This document shows positions 47,401 through 56,361 of a DNA stretch of 64,000 bases, piece by piece. The notes beneath the pieces were generated by a model, which saw only the letters and a list, made by a program, of their open reading frames with translations, made no database searches and was not told the origin of the DNA. How positions within the stretch are numbered: the stretch's first letter is position 1; each line of letters begins with the position of its first letter. The translations under genes and the position numbers were made by a program. This stretch comes from Legionellales bacterium (GTDB lineage: Bacteria; Pseudomonadota; Gammaproteobacteria; JAHCLG01): assembly GCA_026125385.1 (NCBI GenBank), contig JAHCLG010000001.1, forward strand, positions 62,001 through 126,000, read 5' to 3'.

Positions 47401-49639
47401 TGTGCATCAGAACACTCCTTTCGAAAGACTTGTGGAGGAATTTGTACACGATAGAGATATGTCTAGAAGTCCAATATTTCAAACATTATTTGTCATGCAA
47501 GACACTTTGGATGACTCTATTCAAATAGAGGGAATCAAGGCGAGCCAAGAGCAGGCACCACATTACACCTCAAAATTTGATATGTCTGTTTTAGTTTCAA
47601 CAATTGATAAAGAATTAGTTTTTACTTTTGAATATAACACTGATCTATTTAATAAGGATACTATCACTAGGATAGCTGCAAATTTTGCTTCATTTTTATC
47701 ATTATCTAGCAAGTGCCCTAATAAAAACCTTAACGAGTATGAATATATGGGGTCAAGTGAAAAACTCTTGTTAGAATCATTTAACAAAACAGAGTATTGT
47801 TTTAATAAATCAGATTTTCTTCTTGATGAGCTTTCAAACGAGAATTTTATAAATAAAAATAACAAAGTTGCCCTTGTTACAGATAATAGATCACTAACGT
47901 ATGATGAAATTAATACTATCTCTAACAAATTAGCTAATTATTTAGTTTCAAGAAAAATAAAACGCGGAAGCTTAGTCGCAATTGTCATGGAAAAAGGTTG
48001 GGAGCAGATTATTGCAGCTTACGCAATACTAAAGTCGGGTGCAGCATATTTGCCAATAAACGCGCATGATCCGATTAATAGGATTAATGAGTTACTAGTA
48101 TCTGGAAAATGTGAGTTTCTCTTAACGCAAGACGTATTTAGAAGAAAATTAGATAACTTATCAAGTTGTGAATGTATCAGTGTTGATAGTGAGCATTTAT
48201 ATAAAGATTGTTCTGATGATATGCCAAAAATTAATAGGAAAAAGGATGATCTAGCTTATGTCATTTTTACATCAGGTTCCACAGGAAAGCCTAAAGGCGT
48301 CATGATTAAACATGAATCTGTAGTTAACACGATTTTAGATATTAACGATCGATTCAATATCGGCGCTGGTGATGTGATTTATGGTATTTCTTCTTTGAAT
48401 TTTGATCTATCGGTTTACGATATATTCGGTACCTTTGCTGCTGGAGGAACATTAGTCTTACCTAGTGAAAATGATAAAAAAAATCCTGAAAAATGGTTGT
48501 CTGACATACAGGGCAATAAAATTACATTCTGGAACTCAGTTCCAGCTCTGATGCAAATGCTGTGTGATTATATATCACTTAATAAGTCACCTAACTCACT
48601 AGGTTGTTTAAAGAATATATTGTTAAGTGGTGATTGGATCCCATTAGATTTACCAGTAAAAATTCGGGACCATATTGGAGCACAAGCGAGCTTAACAAGC
48701 CTGGGTGGCGCTACTGAAGCCTCTATTTGGTCAATAGCGTATGACGTCAGCTCCATTAATCGCGAATGGAAGAGTATTCCTTATGGAAAACCACTCCGCA
48801 ATCAATCGTTTTATGTGCTCAATGAGTCAGGGATGCAATTGCCTATAGGTGTTGCTGGAGAACTTTATATTGGTGGAGCGGGGGTTGCTAGTGGGTATTG
48901 GGACGATTTTGAAAGAACGAATGCTTCATTTATTAAGTTGCCGACTACAGGGGAAGTTATTTATAAGACGGGCGATCTAGGTCGTTATTTACCGGATGGT
49001 AATATTGAGTTTTTAGGGCGAAATGATCATCAGGTTAAGATTCGTGGTTACCGTGTAGAATTAGGAGAAATTCAAAGTAAAATTACTGAAAGAGTAGATA
49101 TAGATAAGGCAATAGTCATTGATTATAAGGATAACGATAATAATACTTATTTAGTTGCGTATATTGTTTCTGTAGATAATGTAAAAATAGAAAAAAATGT
49201 AATTCGCAGTGAATTAAAATCAAAGCTACCCGAGTATATGGTTCCAAGCTATTTTATCCAGCTTGTTTCATTGCCTTTGACGGAAAATGGAAAAATAGAT
49301 AGGAAATCATTGCCATTGCCAAGCTCTGTAAATCCGCCTGTATCTTTTGAAGAAAAGACGACAGAAACAGAAAGCAAAATTAAAGAAATATGGTCTCAGT
49401 TGCTCAATATCAATAATATAAGTAGGTATTCAAGCTTTTTTGAAGTGGGTGGTCATTCTTTGTTAGCAACAAAGGCCGCTTTCTTAATGCGTAAAGTATT
49501 TTCCGTTAATGTTCCAATAACTTTATTATTTGAAAACCCAATATTATCTGATTTGGCATCATCTATAGAAATGCTTCGAGATTATTTATATGAATCTGTT
49601 GATGAGTTTTCAGATGCACTAGAAGAGGGTGAGATATGA
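41450..49639 (+). CDS. NRPS: A3-T-C-A4-T-C-A5(Cys)-T
   Basis: A 2729-residue synthetase that begins directly with an adenylation domain. A3 (20-520) reads I-P-W-L-M-S-I-D-G-K. The normal Asp235 is Ile, as in beta-alanine-type domains (V-D-W-V-I-S-L-A-D-K). T is at Ser562, then C with HHLIFDG near 748. A4 (1070-1575) reads D-T-E-F-I-G-S-I-N-K; Glu at 239 suggests a basic side chain. T is near 1624 and C with HHIISDG near 1805. A5 (core near 2270) reads D-L-Y-N-L-S-L-I-W-K, the textbook cysteine code, and T is near 2669. The C domain before A5 keeps HHxxxDG, so Cys is not cyclised by a Cy domain. An acidic tail (DEFSDALEEGEI) is a likely docking end. Overlaps the next gene by four bases. Confidence 0.93.
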   Translation: MKNNFCNSQGIKLSYGKYSTLISWISEVSLSNPNKIAIIEDDYHITYEELESLSDSVAAHLIALHGNKRVKAVGIADENTIERLISILGVLKAGGAYVPLDVSYPKERIKYIIDTAGVDVVICHQDYSDRFDAVSKKLVVISELIRLAKKNKKPKPNINIRTLDPVHILFTSGSTGNPKGVIGSNRSIINRFTWTLHEFPVSEDDVLCHKTSLNFIPSVWEAFGPLVSGCTLVLIKSNDVKDARKFTQILDNNKVNRIILIPSLLENVMEEVCRSGIKLNELTLWMTSGERLSGRLAAKFYSLFPNAELVNIYGSTEIEDGCFFRVNSAEELSFIPIGTPIANSKVIVLKENGNIAKFNEAGEICFSGPGVAQGYIGKFDIRDKQFTYKESNSEETYFKTGDYGRILKSGAIEYLGRKDNQVKVRGQRAELEEIELVLNSLSEVKKAAVIFDPDNEVLFCYFVASKNEKIYPNSLKEKLRKKLPEYMVPVRYVQLEALPLTPNGKLDRISLDIPNLYERSLESKLIPPKNNTEQEIVEIFEELLSIREVGVADGFFELGGDSLKASQALIKLKEKLGSYVSFNQFYKDPTPLALSEIILNACGPNEKKDIQRLVTPDTKEIKLSPIQKRILMQQELMNGSDSIFNLMSVFEISGEYGESVIRDSIIALLERHHLLLMKLEHVDGKAIFSRSDNTVLKDKTHDFNEINDLLAYADECNSIPINTDVNLTELCLARVTENKKFYILFKVHHLIFDGWSLEVLSKDLSKIIRAKSLCREPRLDKSFSSYNSITDTYESLLNDNKSVKFWKEYLSGYSGILNFPTDYRRSTDNEKKPAKRLKHLLHEEQNRAITKLANELGVTPYTIYLAAYCILLFRYTDQNDVVVGIPVSTRNFSQLNDAIGFFVNIIPLRIDRKALDNMESVVNHISDNMISVEENKFLPFDRIASEAEVTREWGYHPIYQSMFTYQAFQASRKIDNKNSIRWFEIGSDTVEVDMSLIIQPMHDGQREVVIEYDASLFKEGTIVRFLDSYKRVMDSMLKDLNQNISGVDYISESDRNKLIKTLNHTNTQYPAKASLSELFEQTLMNHSTRLAVEFEGLKLNYSDLDRQVDQLAKKLLSIGVGHQDYVAVTMERSEKLIISMLAIWRIGAIYLPISPDLPLDRIQYIVKDTNAEFALIDDVSSHLYKDFSLKLISVDSFDKHTNHEKKCKLKKDKINETDIAYVMYTSGSTGTPKGVLISHRSIVDRVFCLIDFYRYNCTSRHLQYGSYSFDTSLEELLLPIFSGGTLVFAPRQFNYDPKEFVELIKKYSITSINFIPSLHRVFLDYVELNNSQDLDSLKYVISGAETLTPKIVKKFYQLFPNKVLFNSYGPTENTINSTLHICTKEDGESYSVPIGKCIANSSCYVLDQNKQIVPFGVPGELYVGGIGLALGYLNRTDLTNEKFVKNPFTDNEEKIYATGDLVKMFEDGTIEFIGRNDSQLKIRGFRIELGEVEAAIRNLEDVSYAVVLSKLDSGSEAYLVAYIKPNSHNSFQLDAEKIKHLLKDIIPEYMIPRIIVILDDFPLLASGKIDVKALSSQANYEKLSHQEIKHPISPVEQEIYELWKKLLSINEISVDQNFFSLGGSSILIIQMLNELRKNYQVDISLRDIYKNPTIKEIASLVEKADKSGLPDLNINHVREKKMPLSFSQERLWFLDQFNNGSIENVIPLIFKLEGELDIQRFRHACEALCLSNEALLLNFGQTDGMPYQTKSQHGQFDFEVINAKNYQTVIESELKKPFNLKHDPLIRFRIIHQDNDVNVLLMSMHHIISDGWSCSLILKELSKLYNHSNQSVNNKSFDFLDYVYSEKKSTRNDISPYWRGKYSNKLPLLQLPIDKSRPAKQTFNGDSVQIKIEGKVLNSINDIARKNNLSLFTYLLSAYFVLLNAYTRQDDLIVGTVFANRNNKKYEDVIGYFVNTLPLRLNINNNDTFYKILLKVSKELEELSVHQNTPFERLVEEFVHDRDMSRSPIFQTLFVMQDTLDDSIQIEGIKASQEQAPHYTSKFDMSVLVSTIDKELVFTFEYNTDLFNKDTITRIAANFASFLSLSSKCPNKNLNEYEYMGSSEKLLLESFNKTEYCFNKSDFLLDELSNENFINKNNKVALVTDNRSLTYDEINTISNKLANYLVSRKIKRGSLVAIVMEKGWEQIIAAYAILKSGAAYLPINAHDPINRINELLVSGKCEFLLTQDVFRRKLDNLSSCECISVDSEHLYKDCSDDMPKINRKKDDLAYVIFTSGSTGKPKGVMIKHESVVNTILDINDRFNIGAGDVIYGISSLNFDLSVYDIFGTFAAGGTLVLPSENDKKNPEKWLSDIQGNKITFWNSVPALMQMLCDYISLNKSPNSLGCLKNILLSGDWIPLDLPVKIRDHIGAQASLTSLGGATEASIWSIAYDVSSINREWKSIPYGKPLRNQSFYVLNESGMQLPIGVAGELYIGGAGVASGYWDDFERTNASFIKLPTTGEVIYKTGDLGRYLPDGNIEFLGRNDHQVKIRGYRVELGEIQSKITERVDIDKAIVIDYKDNDNNTYLVAYIVSVDNVKIEKNVIRSELKSKLPEYMVPSYFIQLVSLPLTENGKIDRKSLPLPSSVNPPVSFEEKTTETESKIKEIWSQLLNINNISRYSSFFEVGGHSLLATKAAFLMRKVFSVNVPITLLFENPILSDLASSIEMLRDYLYESVDEFSDALEEGEI

Positions 49640-52600
49640 TAAATGAAACGAGTTCGGTAGTGACAATTCTGGAGCAAGTTAGAAATCATGGTGTGAAACT
49701 ATGGGTAGAAAATGGAAAGCTAAAATTTAAGGCTAAAGAGGTATTTCCAGATATATTAAAGACAAAAGTGATTCAGCATAAGCATGAATTAATAGAGCTA
49801 CTATCCAATAATCCAATAACAACTCACAAAAGTGAAGAGGTTATATCTGAGTTTCCATTACCTCAGATGCAATCAGATATCGTTGATGCAGTGTCACTAA
49901 CAGATAAAAAACATTTGTATAACGTGCCAATTACTCTGCATTATTACGGGGATTTTTGTCTCAAAAAGTTCGAGCATGCATTAGAATCTATTATACAAAA
50001 GCATAAAATACTTAATGCTAAAATAGATAAAAAAGGAAGTTCTTATCATTTATCTATCCTAGATAAAAAACCCTGCTTTGAATATCTTAACTATGAATCA
50101 CAGCAAGAATCTTTTGATAAAAATAGTGTTTTAAGGAAAGTATCGAATTATCAGTTTGATATAGAGTCTGGGCCGTTATATTTTGTATCAGTAATTAAGG
50201 TTAGTAAAAGTGAATACTATATCTCTTTTGTTTTTCACCACTTAGTTTTTGACGGCGTATCCATAGGGATCCTTTTGGATGAATTTAACAAAGCTTATTA
50301 TGAAGATGGATCCATTTTAAATAAAAATGATTATTCATATTTTGATTTTATCGATTGGTATAGTTTACAGCGAGACATTTATATGGATCGTGAAAATCAT
50401 TTTTGGAAAAAACAATTAGCCAATTTATCCAAAATAAATTTGCCCTATGATTTTGTTGATGATGGCTTGAAAAATTTCTCAGGTAGTAAATTAAAGTTTA
50501 GTCTTAAGCGATCATTGTCCAAAACCTTAAGCAATATTATTACGAATGAGCTTAAAATAACGCCATTTAATTTTTTTATGGCTATCTATGTTTTACTAAT
50601 GAGAGATTTTTGCAACCAAGATTATATTACCATCGGAATCACTACTACACTTAGAAAGAAATATGAATTTATGGACATTGTGGGAATGTTTGTAAATTCA
50701 TTGCCTATGTCAGTTGTAATAGATTCTGAAAACAGTGTTTCTACATTTATAAAAACTATATCTAAGCAGGTTAAGGATATTTTCAACAATAACTTAATTA
50801 CAACGAGTGAGCTTAAACTATTAATGGGGGAAAATAAAAAAAATCTATTTGATACCATGTTTCTTTATGAGGAAGTTCAAGATTCAGAAACCGAGTTTTT
50901 TGATGGTAAAATACAACATGCTCCTGTTCCTGATAGTGGCTTGGCAAAATTTAGCTTGACTCTTTCAGTTTTAAAAATTAGAAATGATAGATTTGATTTA
51001 GAGGTTGAATATAATAATAATTTATTTGCAAAAGGAACTATAAAACGGCTATTAGATGGATTTATAGAGCTATTGAAACAATTTGAAAAACCCGAGGTAA
51101 AATATAAGCCTCTTAAATGCCTTCATGCAGTAACGACTAAAGAAAAGCGTAAGGTCATAGAGGATTACAATAATATTTCTTTTTCATCCGATAAAAAAAG
51201 CATAGTATCAGCTTTTAAAGAACAAGTTTGTAAAAATCCAAGTAGTATAGCAGTTGTTGGGTGTTCAGGTAGCATGACATATGCTGAACTAGATTTGCTT
51301 TCATCTTGCTTCGCTAAATGGCTTATAAATAATTGTGGAGATGGGCCTGGAATTGTCGCGCTATGTATGAATAGAGATATATATTCTTTAGCTGCAATTA
51401 TTGCGATTTTTAAAGCTGGCTATTGTTACGTTCCAATTGATCCAGAGTATCCAGAGGATAGAATTGAATATATTTTGAAAGATAGTCAAGCTGTTTGTAT
51501 TATTGTTGACAATAATGCAAGTACTCGTTTGAGCACAAAGAACTATTCTAGTTTTAATGTCGAGAACTATTTTAGTAACTTGCAAAAAAATGATATTACG
51601 TATTCTGCTCCAGCTATTGACTGCTCAAAACTATCAGATCCGGCATATATCATCTATACCTCTGGTTCTACGGGTAAGCCTAAAGGGGTTGTTGTCAAAC
51701 ACAGTTCATTAACACACTACATTCAATGGAGTGTTCGGCATTATATTAGAGGTAAGGGTTGTGGTACTTTGGTTCACTCTTCGCTTAGTTTTGATCTAAC
51801 CGTAACCAGTTTATTTTCTGCAATCTACTGTGGAAAGACCACCTATATGGTCCATGATGACTCGGGAATAGAAGGTTTACTAAGAGCGTTAGAAGAAAGG
51901 CAAAATTATAGTTTGATTAAGATTACACCAGCCCATCTAAGAATCATGCAACAACACTTATCACCAGATGTGCTCTCAAAAATATCAACTTGCTTTGTTA
52001 TTGGTGGCGAGGCGTTATATTTAGAACATTTAAATTTTTTAATGAAATATTGTCATGAATCAATCTTTGTCAATGAGTATGGCCCAACAGAGACAACTGT
52101 CGGAGCAATGAATTTTACATTTGACTCTAAGACAAAAAAAATTCCATCCGCCGTTCCGATAGGTAGGCCAATAGGAAATTATAAAATCTATATTCTTGAT
52201 TACCTTATGCGTCCCGTACCTTTAGGCACAATTGGAGAAATATATATTTCTGGGATTGGGTTAGCACAAGGGTATTTAAATAATGAAAATCTGAACTCAG
52301 AACGTTTCATAAAAAATCCATTTAAGCAAAATTCGAGTACTGAATTGATGTATAAAACCGGTGATCTAGCAAAATTGTCTGCCGATGGGATTTTGCAATA
52401 CATCGGTAGGGTTGATGAGCAGGTTAAAATAAATGGATATCGTATTGAATTAGGGGAAATTGAAAATGTATTAAAAGATATTATTGGGGTACAGGATGCT
52501 GTGGCAATAATAGATGAAAAGAATGAGAACAAGCAAATTATTGCATATTTAGTTTTTGATAGTGAAGACTATAATCTGTCGTTTAATGATATTAAAGAAC

Positions 52601-55600
52601 AGCTTGTAAATAAGCTGCCATTTTATATGAGACCATCAGATTACAGAGTTGTTTCTTTAATACCGTTAACTACTAATGCCAAGATTGACAAAAAAACGTT
52701 AAGAAAACTTCCATACCAAGAGCTTAAATTTGCTAACAGTTTACAGAATGATGACCTTTCACCGATAGGAGACGCATTACTTCAATTGTGGCGAGAATGT
52801 TTTGATAATCAGGATATAGCAGCCCATGATGATTTTCTTTCTTTAGGTGGTGATTCTTTAATGGCTATTCAATTGGTTTCCAAAATGAGGGATCTAGGTT
52901 GCAAAGTTAGTACGAGAGATCTTTATAAGTTACAAAACATATATGAGATTGACAGGTTTTTAAAAAATTTTGATGCCCCATCAGATAAAGAATGTGCTGA
53001 TACTTTGAATGGAAAAATTCCATTAACCCCTATACAGAAATGGTTTTTTAACCAAAAATTACAAAATCAAGATCGATATCTTCAAGTTTTACCAATCAGG
53101 TTAAATAAAAAGTTTCTGAAAATAGACATGAAAAGTATTTTAAATAAGCTTTTTGACAATATTGATGTTTCAAAAATAAGATTTTCACTTGATTCTGAAA
53201 ACGTTATTCAGTTTTACGCTGATTCGCCAATTCAAGAATGCTACTACTATACCGATATAAATACTGATATATCCCAGGTACAAAATTCATTGATAGAAGA
53301 TGCATACCAAAAAATAAAGGTTTTTGATTCGCCACTGATACATGTTATACGTTTTAAATCTGATAATAATGATACTTTGTTATTTATTATGCATCATTTG
53401 ATTATTGATGCATATTCATGGTCAATCCTTAAGGAAAAATTAGCTAGCATTCTCAATGATGAGGAGATTAACTTAAGCGCCAGCTACAAGTGCTGGTCAA
53501 ATACATTAAATCGTTATTTGTCCACAAGTGCTTTATCTGTTAATGAAAATATTGAGACAAAAGACACTGTTAAGTTAAGAGATATATTTTCAAATGAAGC
53601 GATTATAAATTCCGTCACCACATGTGAGTTTGGGTTTAGTATCCCAATGCTCCAGGATGAATTAAAAAATAGAATACGTAGGTTAAATATCAACATGGGT
53701 GATGTTTTATTAGCTGCGTTATATAAATCAATGCTTCCTTATACCGTCGGTCTTAATGGTGTTCCTCTAACTATAGAAAGCTATGGGCGTGCTGACATAG
53801 ATCCTCAGTATGATTTTACTAAGACTGTTGGCTGGTTTACCTGCTTTTATCCTTTATCCATTCCTCATTCATATGAAACACTTAATATACTTTCATTGCT
53901 TAAAGCAATTTCTGGTTTAAGGTCTGCTATTCCTGATCTGGGAGTTAGGAATATGAATGATTCTTATAATGATCTTCCTCCGATATGCTTTAATTATTTA
54001 GGTGATATAACAGGAAGCAGTACATTTAATGGGCTCATGGAAGAACTACCTATGGATTCATTGCCAAACCCGATAGCCAAGGAAAATCACAGTAATAATA
54101 ATGCTTTTCTTTTTGAATTAAACTGCTGGGATGAGGCTGATTCATTTAAATTGGCTTTAAAGTTTAAGAAGCATTTAGTTTCTAAAACGGAAACTGAACA
54201 ATTTGTTTGTTCGTTCAAACAAGAAATAACAAATTTTATAGATGCTTTAATTGATTGCCCTGAGCGTGAGTTTAATAAAGTTGTTGATGTTACTTTTTAC
54301 ACGAACAAGTTTTTAGAGAAGGTTAATTCTGGTTCAGTAAAGAAAGTATATCGAGCATTGCCTGGACAAGAGACAATGCTTGCGCAATATAAAACTAACC
54401 CTGAGTCACAAGGCTTTAGGTCCAAGGCATATTGGACTGTAGGCAAAGATATAAGCCCTGTAGAGATTGAAAATATATGGAGATCGTTAAGATCAGAACT
54501 TTCAGGATTAAACGTTAATCTGGTTGAGCAGGATGGATTTTATTATCAACTTGAATCAATTCCAAGAGAGATGGATTTTTTCAAATATGAAAGAGAGTGC
54601 CTCTATTCAGCAAAAGACGCATTGAGTTATATTGACGAACTATTTCCTAGGCAATTTAATTTGAGCAGGGAATCACTCATTCGTTGTATAACATTACAGT
54701 ATTTGGACTGTTCGATAATAATGTTGGATCACCATCATGCTTTACTTGATGGTGAATCGATACAGATAATAAAAAACGTTTTTGATGACTCTATTTTAAG
54801 TGCATCTCTGCCAGGTAAGAACATTTATAAATTTAATGGTAATAAAAGTTATTATAAGGCGATTAATCCATATCTTAAAAATGAAGATAGTCGATTTTGG
54901 GATGAATACCTTACTAATTATTCAGGGATGGGTAACTTACCTCTTTGTAAATCTCGGCAGACTTTAAAAAAACCTGTAGATAATGAGGGTATGGTTGATT
55001 GTGAATTAAATAACGATTTAGTTTCTTCAATAAAAGACAAGGCGAAAAATTTAAAAATAAGTGCTAGTGTAATTTTTGAACTAGCATGGGGACTTTTTCT
55101 TTCAGAAAAATGTAATCAATCAGATATTTCTTTTGGTGTTATAAGTTCTGGCAGAGCTAGGTTAAAAAATTCAAAATCATACGTTGGTATGTTTATGAAT
55201 ATCGTTCCTGTTCGTATCCGATTTGCTGATTTAGAGTTGGATCAACAGGCAGCTATTCTTCAGAATGATATGCACGATATTGTGCAGCATGATTCAATAA
55301 GCCTCAATGAATTAGAGCGTAAACTTGCTTTATCTGATAATGAATTAATAAATACCGTTTATTCATTTGAGAATGAACAAAATGGTCAAAATAAAATTAA
55401 ATTTTCAACTATTACAAACTCACCTTTAAGTTTGCTAGTAAAGTGGGGAAATAATCCCGCTTTGGTTTTATTGTATGATGAAGATATTTTTGACAGGAGT
55501 ACAGTTGAGTTATTTTTATCTGATTATTTGTCAACACTACATTCTTTTTCAGGCAATAATTATAAGCCTGTTAAAATCTCTTCGTCCAAAATTGTAAATA

Positions 55601-56355
55601 GTAGTTGTTCGGATAATTTTATTAAGATTTTTGGTGATTTAAATAGTGGCCTTGAGCCTTTAGTGTTAGTACATGGTTCACTATGTGGTTATGAGGTTTT
55701 TGGCTCTCTAGTGAATAAACTTAAAAGACCTATTATTGCTTTAGATTCCTACAATCTTAACCAAGCTATTTATGACCGACCATTGATAACTGACCTAAAT
55801 GAATTGGCCGATCTATATTTATCATTTATAAAAAAACATTCTAAAGTTAAAAAATTTTCTATTGCTGGATTTTCTCTTGGCGGATTAATTTCGCTTGCAA
55901 TGCTGAATAAATGCAAGAATTGGAATTTCGATATAAATAGATTATTTATGATTGATAGTTTCTTTTTGAATGATACGCAGAAAAGTCAATGGAAAAAGTT
56001 ACATAACTATTTTATCAGTGAAGTATCTGAACGAACAAAGTTGCAAGAATTTTACGAAATTGGTGATGATCAGCTTCGCAAACTAGCCAAGGCTGAATTA
56101 CAAGCTTTGATGGATTTTTCACCACCACCTATGGACGATTCTCGCATTTATTTATTCAAAGGATCTAACTCGTATTCTACTAAAATTGATATATATAAAG
56201 ATTACATAAATTCACTATCTAACTTGGCAGATAATGGCTGGTTGCAAGTTTATGACAAGATAAATATTACTAATATTGAGGCATCGCATTTTACTATATT
56301 GAATGAAAAAGCCGATGAACTTGCTATGAACATTAATAAACTGCTTGAGTGTTGA
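49636..56355 (+). CDS. NRPS: docking-C-A6(Asn)-T-E-C-TE, terminating synthetase
   Basis: A 2239-residue synthetase. Residues 1-60 (ILEQVRNHGVKLWVENGKL) match a TubC-type N-terminal docking domain. The C domain has HHLVFDG near 201. A6 (core near 671) reads D-L-T-K-V-G-E-V-G-K, one residue from the classic Asn code. T is near 1074. An epimerase follows with HHLIIDAYSW near 1253, TVGWFTCFYP and CFNYLGD, predicting D-Asn. A further C domain (HHALLDG near 1700) has no A or T after it and leads straight to a thioesterase: VHGS near 2013, Ser2080 in GFSLGG, and His in ASHFTI. The E-C-TE end is unusual. C-A(Asn)-T-E-C also resembles prodrug-motif modules of colibactin/xenocoumacin-type systems. Confidence 0.92.
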   Translation: MINETSSVVTILEQVRNHGVKLWVENGKLKFKAKEVFPDILKTKVIQHKHELIELLSNNPITTHKSEEVISEFPLPQMQSDIVDAVSLTDKKHLYNVPITLHYYGDFCLKKFEHALESIIQKHKILNAKIDKKGSSYHLSILDKKPCFEYLNYESQQESFDKNSVLRKVSNYQFDIESGPLYFVSVIKVSKSEYYISFVFHHLVFDGVSIGILLDEFNKAYYEDGSILNKNDYSYFDFIDWYSLQRDIYMDRENHFWKKQLANLSKINLPYDFVDDGLKNFSGSKLKFSLKRSLSKTLSNIITNELKITPFNFFMAIYVLLMRDFCNQDYITIGITTTLRKKYEFMDIVGMFVNSLPMSVVIDSENSVSTFIKTISKQVKDIFNNNLITTSELKLLMGENKKNLFDTMFLYEEVQDSETEFFDGKIQHAPVPDSGLAKFSLTLSVLKIRNDRFDLEVEYNNNLFAKGTIKRLLDGFIELLKQFEKPEVKYKPLKCLHAVTTKEKRKVIEDYNNISFSSDKKSIVSAFKEQVCKNPSSIAVVGCSGSMTYAELDLLSSCFAKWLINNCGDGPGIVALCMNRDIYSLAAIIAIFKAGYCYVPIDPEYPEDRIEYILKDSQAVCIIVDNNASTRLSTKNYSSFNVENYFSNLQKNDITYSAPAIDCSKLSDPAYIIYTSGSTGKPKGVVVKHSSLTHYIQWSVRHYIRGKGCGTLVHSSLSFDLTVTSLFSAIYCGKTTYMVHDDSGIEGLLRALEERQNYSLIKITPAHLRIMQQHLSPDVLSKISTCFVIGGEALYLEHLNFLMKYCHESIFVNEYGPTETTVGAMNFTFDSKTKKIPSAVPIGRPIGNYKIYILDYLMRPVPLGTIGEIYISGIGLAQGYLNNENLNSERFIKNPFKQNSSTELMYKTGDLAKLSADGILQYIGRVDEQVKINGYRIELGEIENVLKDIIGVQDAVAIIDEKNENKQIIAYLVFDSEDYNLSFNDIKEQLVNKLPFYMRPSDYRVVSLIPLTTNAKIDKKTLRKLPYQELKFANSLQNDDLSPIGDALLQLWRECFDNQDIAAHDDFLSLGGDSLMAIQLVSKMRDLGCKVSTRDLYKLQNIYEIDRFLKNFDAPSDKECADTLNGKIPLTPIQKWFFNQKLQNQDRYLQVLPIRLNKKFLKIDMKSILNKLFDNIDVSKIRFSLDSENVIQFYADSPIQECYYYTDINTDISQVQNSLIEDAYQKIKVFDSPLIHVIRFKSDNNDTLLFIMHHLIIDAYSWSILKEKLASILNDEEINLSASYKCWSNTLNRYLSTSALSVNENIETKDTVKLRDIFSNEAIINSVTTCEFGFSIPMLQDELKNRIRRLNINMGDVLLAALYKSMLPYTVGLNGVPLTIESYGRADIDPQYDFTKTVGWFTCFYPLSIPHSYETLNILSLLKAISGLRSAIPDLGVRNMNDSYNDLPPICFNYLGDITGSSTFNGLMEELPMDSLPNPIAKENHSNNNAFLFELNCWDEADSFKLALKFKKHLVSKTETEQFVCSFKQEITNFIDALIDCPEREFNKVVDVTFYTNKFLEKVNSGSVKKVYRALPGQETMLAQYKTNPESQGFRSKAYWTVGKDISPVEIENIWRSLRSELSGLNVNLVEQDGFYYQLESIPREMDFFKYERECLYSAKDALSYIDELFPRQFNLSRESLIRCITLQYLDCSIIMLDHHHALLDGESIQIIKNVFDDSILSASLPGKNIYKFNGNKSYYKAINPYLKNEDSRFWDEYLTNYSGMGNLPLCKSRQTLKKPVDNEGMVDCELNNDLVSSIKDKAKNLKISASVIFELAWGLFLSEKCNQSDISFGVISSGRARLKNSKSYVGMFMNIVPVRIRFADLELDQQAAILQNDMHDIVQHDSISLNELERKLALSDNELINTVYSFENEQNGQNKIKFSTITNSPLSLLVKWGNNPALVLLYDEDIFDRSTVELFLSDYLSTLHSFSGNNYKPVKISSSKIVNSSCSDNFIKIFGDLNSGLEPLVLVHGSLCGYEVFGSLVNKLKRPIIALDSYNLNQAIYDRPLITDLNELADLYLSFIKKHSKVKKFSIAGFSLGGLISLAMLNKCKNWNFDINRLFMIDSFFLNDTQKSQWKKLHNYFISEVSERTKLQEFYEIGDDQLRKLAKAELQALMDFSPPPMDDSRIYLFKGSNSYSTKIDIYKDYINSLSNLADNGWLQVYDKINITNIEASHFTILNEKADELAMNINKLLEC

Positions 56356-56361
56356 TAACGT

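Noticed and set aside
46480-47700. Heterocyclisation (Cy) domain before the Cys module
   Set aside because: The motif is HHIISDG, a standard condensation motif, not DxxxxD.
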